Assembly: GCF_033115175.1 (NCBI RefSeq)
Contig: NC_084840.1
Coordinates: 77,267,179-77,331,178 of the forward strand
Direction: 5' to 3'
DNA length: 64,000 nucleotides
Origin: Lepus europaeus
Taxonomy: Eukaryota > Chordata > Mammalia > Lagomorpha > Leporidae
Shown here piece by piece: positions 56,201 through 64,000 of the stretch. Numbering within the stretch: position 1 is the first letter of the stretch; every line of letters begins with the position of its first letter. The notes beneath the pieces are model-generated. The model ran no database searches. It worked only from the letters and a program-made list of their open reading frames with translations, and was not told where the DNA came from. A program made the position numbers and the translations under genes.

Positions 56201-56752
56201 TATCTGTTTCCCCAATTTCTGCACCTCTCATGCTTGAGCCTCTCAAAGGCACCTGTGGGTTCTTGGTCATACTTGTAGTGTTGCCTTACCTTCCAGGGTC
56301 CATGCAGAGAGTTTTATTTTTCCTTGAAGCACTGGAGAAAAACGGACTGAAAAATGCTTACTATCAGCTACTTCCCTACAGGCCAACAACTCTGCCTGCT
56401 CAACTCCAAAAGCATCAGTGGAATGGCTCGAATCTCCCACCAATGGCTTCTAAACTTCCAGGAAAATCAGTTTGGGGAATAAGGAAGCCAAAGGAAAGAA
56501 ATCATGTTAAGTTACAAAGTCAGTGGTAGATCAGAATCTTTAAAGAAGGCAAAATTAATTATTTTAGGAAAATGACAAAAATTCAGTGCACATGCTTCCT
56601 GTACTGTGGATTTAACTCCAGCTTATAGTGAGGTGTTTAGCAGCATGGATTATCCAGAAGAGAGGTCTCTAATCATCAGCGTGTGAGATGTCTGCCATAT
56701 CACAAGATGCGTGCAGGAGCTTCTGGTAGAAGTCATGATGAAGATCTCCATG

Positions 56753-56795
56753 TTAATATTCATCAGAGAATGGGTAATTAGGGTGATCATCCCAT
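56753..56795 (-). CDS. Gene 2 exon 9, coding part (residues 310-323 and stop)
   Basis: Acceptor TTTTAG. The exon encodes completed L310, then [13 protein letters not shown] and TAA at 56755-56753. The position equivalent to gene 1's ATTAAA reads TTTAAA on the minus strand, so the poly(A) signal is weaker. An AATAAA (plus TTTATT at 56313-56318) lies about 435 nt after the stop and may be used instead. Confidence 0.94.
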
Positions 56796-59700
56796 CTAAA
56801 ATGAGAAAAAATGCACTTAATGACTCTACATGGTAATTACAAAATGATTTTTCTGTAACTGGCATTAGGGAGATTAATCATTGTATATTCTTACTGGTTA
56901 AAGATTCTGCTTTTCTTACTCTCATGATGACTGCCTTAAAATAAGTACTTTTATAACTATAACAAAATTATTCAAATCATACTTTTTCCTGAAATTTAAC
57001 AAACAACACAGAGTCAAAATTTAAACATACTCCTCCCCCTAAGCCAGATACAGCAATAAAGCCAAGTGATATCAAGTCCTATCATTTTTCAAATTCAAGT
57101 TGATGCTAGAAATTTCTCTTTTACTGATTGTCCATTATATAAAATACTGTTAGAATCACAAGTGGAAAGAACGTCATTTATAAGAGAGAGTTTTAACTGT
57201 GGAGTTTAGAGTCCATTTTTGATACGTACTTATATAATAACAACAAAATATATAGGGTTATAAATATGAACAATTATTTAATAATTAAAGATGTAGTAGT
57301 ATTACAAATGGCTTATCTCTCTGTTTACATTATACCCTACTTATTCTTCATTTTTCTCTATATTAATAAAACCTCCAGCCTTGATACCATAACTACAAAT
57401 TTTCAGTAATATTATTTTTTCATAGAGCTAATCCCTTTTCATAAATCATCACATTTATTATTATTATGAATTGATATTACCACAGATGGAAAGAATACAT
57501 ATTAGTACATACCATCAATAACAATATATACTCTTCCTCATATTCCATCATGTTCAAACATGAAGAATAAGTAACAATTGTTTTGACTACAAAATCTCTC
57601 TATGGCTCTTTTGCTTATGTACTCTTCCATTCATTTTCAAATCTTCCCCATAACTTATCTACTAATTTAAGATCTCTCTATTTCACAGAATAAAAACTAA
57701 GAGCTCCATTGAACAAATCAAGACCAACCTTTCTACAGGCAATTGTGATTTTGGGGTTCTTGGATGAACATACAATGAAACAGAAGGGAGGAATATGACA
57801 ATATTCAAAACATTAAATGGATAGGATCCAATCAATGATTCCATAGGAAGATGATGGGAATTTAGGCATGGAACACAGTGGTAATGTAAATGTAAATGCC
57901 TTCAATCTGTGAAGGAATTCATCAGGTTCCCAGAAGATGATATTAACTGGATTCTGATAACACTGAAGAAGCTACATTGATCATATCCACAGTGTATATC
58001 TATCAAATACTCTAGATTACAGAGGTCTTTATGGAGATGTTGATTCAATAATGGTATTTCCTTATCTGAAAAGTTTCACGGAATGAGAAGCACAGCGGGG
58101 GATGTATGAAAGTCCACACAGACATGGACTCTCTCAACCGGTTCCTGTGTCAGTAACCAGAGCTCTGTTGAGAAACTGAGAAGACAATTCCAGAAAGTTC
58201 CTGTCTCCTACCAGGCTCATTGTTCAACTCTAGCTTTCTTTCTTTTTTTTTTTTTTTAGATTATTTATTTATTTGAAAGTCAGAATTACACATAGAGACA
58301 GACAGAGGGAGAGAGAGAGAGAGAGGTCTTCCATCCACTGGTTCACTCCCCAGTTGGCCACAACAACCAGAGCTTTGCCAATCCGAAGCCAGGAGCCAGA
58401 AGTTTCTTCCAGGTATCCCACGGGGGTTCAGGGGCCCAAGGACTTGAGCCATCTTCTACTACTTTCCCAGGCCATAGCAGAGAGCTGGATAGGAAGTGGA
58501 GCAGCCAGGACGCAAACTGGCGCCCATATGGAATGCTGGCATGGCAGGCAGCAGCTTTACCAGCTAATCCACAGCGCTGGTCCCAACCCCTAGTTTTCTG
58601 ATGTTGAGGTAACTTCCAACACTCATTCTACATTGCTTCTCCGAAAATAAGTTGTGGCAAGATATATGCTAAAGGCACTTACAAACTCGCAGAAACATAT
58701 CGAATATTTCTGTTCAGACCATCTAGGACTCTCATGTCCTCAGGAGTCAAGTGGAATTCAAAAACCTATCAAAAAAGTAAGATTTTTTTTTGACAGGCAG
58801 AGTTAGACAGAGAGAGAGACAGAAAGGTCTTCCTTTTTCCATTGGTTCACCCCCCAAGTGGCTGCTATGGCCGGCACGTTATGGCCGGCGCGCTGCGCCA
58901 ATCTGAAGCCAGGAGCCAGGTGCTTCCTCCTGGTCTCCCATGCAGGTGCAGGGCCCAAGGACCTGGGCCATCCTCCACTGCACTCCCGGACCACAGCAGA
59001 GAGCTGGACTGGAAGAAGAGCAACCGGGACTAGAACCTGGGGTGCAGGCGCTGCAGGCGGAGGGTTAGCCTAGTGAGCTGCAGCACCGACCAATATTTTT
59101 TATAATTTCTACTGTGTTTCACCAAGATAGAAAATCCAGAAGAATTACATTGAATGATGTAAGGACAATACACAAATATCTAAGAAGTTTCCAAAACTTA
59201 TTAAAGACATCAGGAAAACATTCATGTGGCTAATGAATATCAGCTAAAAGTAAATAGAAATCAATTCCTATATTTAGTTAATTTCAACTGCACAAAACTA
59301 CAGCCAAAAGATCCCAAAAGAAGCTGGAGATGAATCAAAGCTGACAAAGTACAAAGATAAATGCACCACGTATTATAGAATATAGAAAAATCTAGGAGAA
59401 TACTTTTGAAATATATAAGATAATTTACCAAGTTGCATAGAGATTGTTGGATTTTTGTATTTACTAAGTTACAAAGAGATAGTTGGGTTTTTGTATTCCA
59501 TCCATTAACATCTAGAATGTGAAAAATATTCCTGCAACATAATTCAAATGCAATGACATCGTGTGCAAAGGATAGGAGAACTTCTTTGAGGAGGATATGA
59601 TTGTTTAACTTGGGGGTGCTTTAAAGATCAAATATATTGTCATAATTGATAACATATTGAAACAAATGGCTGCCTGATGGGTTGTTTATTAGGACCCTAA

Positions 59701-60862
59701 AATGAGGATTCAGACTAAGAGAGAAAAAGAAATGTCAGAAGCTTAACACTGAATGAATCTAGCAAATAGACTTTCATTACTTTAATATTGAACCTCATTT
59801 GCATATTTAAAATTATTTTTGCCTTTTAGTTTTTGGAAATTTTATTTCATAATGGTTTTAAATTGACAAAACAAAAAAGTATTTTTGTACATACAGTTTC
59901 TGTATAACCCAAACCCAACATTCTCTGTTATTAACATCTGATATCAGCATGAAGGTCACAATTCATAAACCATACCAAATTCAAATTCCCCTACTTTTTC
60001 ATCCAAACTTCCTATCTTCCTTCTGTTTCTTGCTGACTCTAATAATCAACATTCTGTGTTATTCTTTAACTTTTTCTAACTCTCATGTATTTTGTAGAAC
60101 ATGCAGCATGTGTCTTTTGGTACATGACTTATCAGCTACCATGGCATGCTCTTTTTCAGCCATTTTTGTGCAAATAATAGGATTTCATTTGCAGATATAC
60201 CACATTTTCTTTATAAGTTCACCTAATGATGGACACTTCGGTGAATTCCATATTTTGGTTAAGGTGAACAGGGACACAATACCTCAAAATTATCAGGTTT
60301 ATAAGAAATAAGACTATATGTGAGTAAAATGACTTAATGGGCAAATTATGAAATGTATTAAAATATATGAAAAGAACAAATAAATGATTATAATTTGATG
60401 TCACAATCATTAATTAGGGTCCACATATTGTCAATCAGAAACCAGTTCTTCCAAATTAATTGACAGTCTCAATACACACCATTTAAGGACTTTAGGTGGA
60501 AGTTGATAAAGTCAATGTAAATATTATTTACAATGAATCATCAGTGAAGAATAGCCCAGGTATTCCTCAATAAGATAACACAGAGGCTGGCTTGTGGCAC
60601 AGAGAGTTAAGCTGCCACTGTGATACCCACATCCCATACTGTATAGTTTGGTTGCAGTCTGAGCTGCTCCAATTCTGAATCAACCTCCTGCTAATATGAA
60701 AGGGAAGGCAGCAGAAGTTGGGCTAAGTAAATTGGGCCCATGCCCCCCACATAAAACCATTGAATATCTGCGACTTGGCCAGTGTGTGTGGTCTGGACCT
60801 GACTACTGCAGCCATTTGTGGAGTAAGCCATCAATTGGAAGATGTATATCCCTCTCTCTTTC

Positions 60863-60894
<32 letters not shown>

Positions 60895-63800
60895 AAGCTT
60901 CCTCACTCTCTTTCTTTATTTCTCTCTCTCTCTCACTCTGCCTTCAAATTAAATAAATAAATCTTTTTAAAAATAAATAAGAGGATATAGGAGAAATGTT
61001 ACCACTCTTCACAACATAATGCATTTTCCAATATAATTAAGATAGTACAGAAAAGTAAGTCAGCCCATTGAAGAGAAACAGAGTCCAGAAGTGTTATTGT
61101 TGCTAAGTATTTCTGCTTTTCATTTAGTAAATATATATGTATATCTGTATCTTTATTCCAAGTAATATATAAATAAATTACAATGGAATTTAAGTCTAAA
61201 TTTGGAAGGAAAGACAACAACAATTTTGTAAGCTAATATAGTATAATACTGTACTTTTCCCTACATAGGACAAAACAGGACACTCATCAACCACAAATAC
61301 AGCATGAATAATTTGATGACACTGAGAATTAACTTTTGTTCATAAAAAGACTACACAGAGAATGAAATCAAAGGCACATCTTGGAATAAATGGCTCAACA
61401 AATAGCTCTAACTCTAAAATATGATATTGAGAATATATCAATATGATAGGTTGTTTTATAGTAATGTCACCCAAAATTTCACACATCCCAGTGTCCATGC
61501 TCGTGTTAAGTGAATTTCACTCTCCTCCATTATGAATTAATGTGTTTCCCACCTTTTAAATCTGGCATACCTTGTAACTTACATTGAATGATAGAATTTA
61601 AAAGAAGTAACTGTGTATCTGTTCCCAAGATGGTTTGCAAATATCCACACAGTGCTTTAGTATTCTAAAATGGGATGATGTAAATCCTGATATAATTTAC
61701 TAAAAGGGGAAGAATTCTAAGGTTACAACTGGAGCAGAACAGAGAGTGGCTCAATAAATTTCTGAGTCAGAGCTCTCTCATTGTCCAGCAAAGGCAGGAG
61801 AGACTCCATTAGCAATACATAAAGGTTGCAGACTAAAAGAGAAGTACTGGACTGAGTTCAGGTGGTCAAAGTTAATTTTCAAACAATAAAGTTGTGAATT
61901 ATAATAAAAGCTTTTAAATTATATCACTACATTAGAGAGATCATACTTTATAAATACCATGGCTAATTGTACTACAGCTATCACCATTTTTACAATAAAA
62001 AAAATTTCTTTAAAATAGTAAGACTTGGGTAGATGCCAGACTAGATAAAACAGAGTGAAAAATATATAAATTTTAAACTACATGAGAACTAAGGGAAACA
62101 CAAAATAAAATCATAAGTGTCTGTAGGCATAATATCAACCAATTAAACTACCTTATTTAAGGAACTGAAGAAAAAAAGTAGGCAGTTGACAGGACTATAC
62201 AAGAAATTTCAGAATTCATGCTGAAACACAAACCTCAGAATTCTGCACCCTGGCAACTCAATCCAGGCATGTAGGCTTCCCTGCTCTACAGCAAAAGAAA
62301 ACACTTACAAATGGGCAATAAGAAGAAACACACAGGAGATGACAGGGACACCCAGATACCACAAAGGTATCCTGAGTGCCTACAAAGAAGACACACGTGA
62401 TGGATATTGTAGGAGCCCCAGTGCCCAAAGCCCCACTCATCACCTGCAAATTCTCTTTGATTCGCTTCTCACTGAAACTCTTGGCCAAGACCACAAGCCC
62501 ACGCTGTAGCAAGTAAAGAAGGGCAATCAGTGCTGGACTTCGCTTGTGCTTTTTTGCCAGGGCACCAAGAACTGGATCATCTAAGAGAACCGGAGTGTTC
62601 TGATCCACCCTAGGAGGAAAGGCAACAATGCTGAATTTCTGAGTTCATGTATTTGGTTTGTTGAGGATTCCAAAACAGACTACAGTGCCTATTCCAGACC
62701 AGTGCTACTCAAATGTGGTCTCAGGAAGCAGAACCACGGTCATCTGTGATTTATAGAATGAAAAACTACTCATCCATCCAACAGTGAAATCCTTCTTTTG
62801 CAACCAAATGGATGCAACTGAAAACCATTATACTTAATGACATAAGCCACTCCCAAAAAGACAAATAGCATGCATTTTCCCTGTTCTGTGGTAACTAATA
62901 GAGTACAAAAAACATGTAATGTGTATGCATAAAATTGATATTTTGAGATCCGTTGATTGTTTACAGCCCTTGTCCCTAGAGTTGTGGAGCAGTGTTAGTT
63001 TCTGCTTACTGTTTATTGAATTATTTACTTATTTAATAAATTTAATCTTATGAGTATAAAATAAAGCAAAAGTAGGTCATTGTAAAAATTAAAAGAAAGA
63101 ATAAAAAAGGAAGGAGGAGAGAGGGTGGCAGTGTAGATGGGAGGGAGGGTAACATGAGAAGTATCATTATGCTCCTAAATCTGTATATGTAGAATACACA
63201 AAATTGGCTCATGTTAATACTGAATAAATTCTTTTTTAAAAAAGAAATGCAAATTCTCCCCTTGTACTGCAATATTTCAGAGTTAATGCCAGAAAAGTGG
63301 TTATGCTTTGAACGCAAACGTTTCAACAGCAAAGGTGTTTTAGGTAAGTTTGCTAGTGTCCTCATTACCATTCTCCATATTTTTGACTTCCCAGAACACC
63401 ATAGGCAACCAGAACAATGTCTTTTGACTTGCAGAAATCCAGTAGTTTGCTCTGGTTGAGATACAGATGACATTCCACCTGTAGATAGACAACACAGAGA
63501 GTTTAAGATTATTGAAAACACAAATATTAATGTGAAATATGAATATTAAAATTGAAAAGAAACAAAAAGAAAAACTAGTAACAAAATTTAAATTGACATT
63601 ATAAACGTTTGGGGATCATATTTTCAAGAATATTAAAATTGCTGTCACCTGTGAGGGTAAAAAAAAATTCCTGACATGAACCAGATCATATATGTTTAAC
63701 ATTTTTTTTTCACTAAGAAATTTACCTTTTTTGGAAAAAAGAAAGAATTCTTTGAACATTTGACATTGAATTGTGCCAGAAGACTAGTATTTGTTCAAAG

Positions 63801-64000
63801 ATTCATGACAGCAAACCTGTTGAACAAAAGAATTATTTTGCTAGGAATCCTGCTAGTGATATTAATGTAGATTTCCTCATCATAATGGATAATGAGGAAA
63901 ATCAAGTTTAATCCACAGAATAAATAAAAACTCATGTCCACAATAACAGGCATAGAGAGGGAAAGCAAGAGGAAAAACTATTTTCCCCTGCTGGTGGTGA
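56753..64000 (-). CDS. Second AKR1C gene, partial (exons 6-9; gene 2)
   Basis: Four exons at 63369-63478, 62444-62609, 58683-58765 and 56753-56795 have the AKR1C sizes 110, 166, 83 and 43 nt with GT-AG borders. They encode residues 191-323 with no stop or frameshift. Exons 1-5 (about 570 nt, with D50, Y55, K84 and H117) must lie beyond the right edge. The sequence is clearly a paralogue of gene 1 rather than an allele: [13 protein letters not shown] replaces [13 protein letters not shown], and the C-terminal loop is [17 protein letters not shown]. The GVLGSQKYG stretch resembles a mouse Akr1c12/13-like subgroup as I recall it. Function is inferred by family only. Whether the whole gene is active cannot be judged from this window. 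Confidence 0.9.
58243..58589 (-). mobile_element. CSINE in gene 2 intron 8
   Basis: Antisense C-repeat from a T-run and ATTATTTATTTATTTGAAAG to CTAATCCACAGCGCTGGTCC. CTAGCTTTC and CTAGTTTTC flank it. Confidence 0.92.
58683..58765 (-). CDS. Gene 2 exon 8 (residues 283-309 plus 2 nt)
   Basis: An 83-nt exon reading [20 protein letters not shown], then IRYVSAS. The acceptor is GATAG and the donor GTAAGT. A CSINE tail ends only about 15 nt upstream of the acceptor and has displaced the ancestral branch-point region (see findings). Confidence 0.93.
58784..59091 (-). mobile_element. CSINE abutting exon 8 of gene 2
   Basis: A complete C-repeat in the same transcriptional sense as the gene. Its A-tail ends about 15 nt upstream of the exon 8 acceptor, and its CT-rich tail contains TCTAACT at a normal branch-point distance. 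Not present in gene 1. Confidence 0.93.
59092..59869. other. Gene 2 intron 7, no recognised element
   Basis: Diverged but partly alignable with gene 1 intron 7 near 9535-9960. No repeat signature. Confidence 0.45.
59870..60290 (-). mobile_element. Old L1 ORF2 end, antisense
   Basis: TATACCACATTTTCTTTATA and GATGGACACTTCGGTGAATTC are the classic antisense of the ORF2 C-terminus. The older 3' UTR lies below. Confidence 0.75.
60590..60985 (+). mobile_element. CSINE with long CT tail
   Basis: Diverged C-repeat from GGCTGGCTTGTGGCACAGAG, with about 85 bp of CT-rich tail and AAATTAAATAAATAAATC. Confidence 0.88.
60986..62443. other. Gene 2 intron 7, mostly unassigned
   Basis: No exon, SINE or clear L1. 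Parts near 61330-61420 could be decayed L1 ORF2. Confidence 0.4.
62444..62609 (-). CDS. Gene 2 exon 7 (residues 227-282)
   Basis: A 166-nt exon encoding [20 protein letters not shown], then [20 protein letters not shown], then [16 protein letters not shown]270, S271 and R276 are kept. At residues 258 and 260 the usual ALRYQ is ALLYL: Arg and Gln are both replaced by Leu. Acceptor CTCCTAG, donor GTGATG. Confidence 0.94.
62755..63243 (+). mobile_element. L1 3' end in gene 2 intron 6
   Basis: ORF2 end (AAATGGATGCAACTGAAAAC) and 3' UTR with the purine-rich block near 63100-63150. Gene 1 intron 6 lacks it, and AAATGCAAATTCT continues there uninterrupted (12490-12502). Confidence 0.82.
63369..63478 (-). 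CDS. Gene 2 exon 6 (residues 191-227)
   Basis: A 110-nt exon encoding [20 protein letters not shown], then [16 protein letters not shown] and split W227. Y216 is present. S217 and A218 of the usual YSALG are replaced by G and V. Acceptor CTACAG, donor GTAATG. Confidence 0.94.
63479..64000. other. Start of gene 2 intron 5
   Basis: AT-rich intron sequence running off the window. No exon 5 is seen before 64000. Confidence 0.5.

Noticed and set aside
63048-63521. 157-residue minus-strand open frame spanning gene 2 exon 6
   Set aside because: It is not in the AKR1C frame of exon 6. It runs through intron and L1 3' UTR.

Overview
The window is vertebrate nuclear DNA, almost certainly from a lagomorph and most likely the European rabbit. 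It carries about 28 copies of the lagomorph C-repeat (CSINE: tRNA-derived head, CT-rich tail, A-rich end) and many rabbit-type L1 pieces. Its genes are spliced, with GT-AG introns. There is no bacterial or viral content, no CRISPR array and no standalone tRNA or rRNA gene.

Genes. All genes are on the minus strand and belong to the aldo-keto reductase 1C (AKR1C) family of NADP(H)-dependent hydroxysteroid and prostaglandin dehydrogenases. (1) A complete nine-exon AKR1C gene runs from its ATG at 26148 to its stop at 5807. The exons total 972 nt (323 residues plus stop), every junction is GT-AG and phase-consistent, and the catalytic tetrad D50, Y55, K84 and H117 is intact. A TATA-like box lies about 90 bp upstream of the ATG and an ATTAAA signal about 200 nt after the stop. 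(2) Between the two genes lies a dead third unit (about 28150-30500). It keeps AKR1C 3' flank and intron-2 sequence but has lost exon 9 and everything from exon 8 to exon 3. (3) A second AKR1C gene enters from the right edge. Exons 6 to 9 (63478 down to 56753) are present and open, and exons 1-5 lie beyond 64000. The arrangement is a head-to-tail tandem array, as expected for an AKR1C cluster.

Repeats. 1-5.1 kb is mainly a decayed L1 with nested SINEs. Introns 1-8 of gene 1 carry scattered CSINEs and L1 pieces, including a decayed L1 in intron 2 that the dead unit shares. 30.5-39.8 kb is layered L1 and SINE. 39924-47583 is a full-length L1 with both ORFs open, a 13-bp target-site duplication, a tandemly duplicated 5' UTR and a composite 3' UTR. 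48.9-54.9 kb is an old antisense L1 split by three later retroinsertions, two with clear target-site duplications. One of those is a 5'-inverted L1 carrying an apparent 3' transduction. The other joins an L1 5' end to about 0.9 kb of unrecognised sequence.

The most informative observations are the dead AKR1C unit, the SINE that appears to have replaced the 3' splice-site signals of exon 8 in gene 2, the duplicated UTRs of the young L1, and the two unusual L1 insertions. I saw no new enzymatic or defence system. All similarity statements come from reading and aligning by eye, not from database searches.
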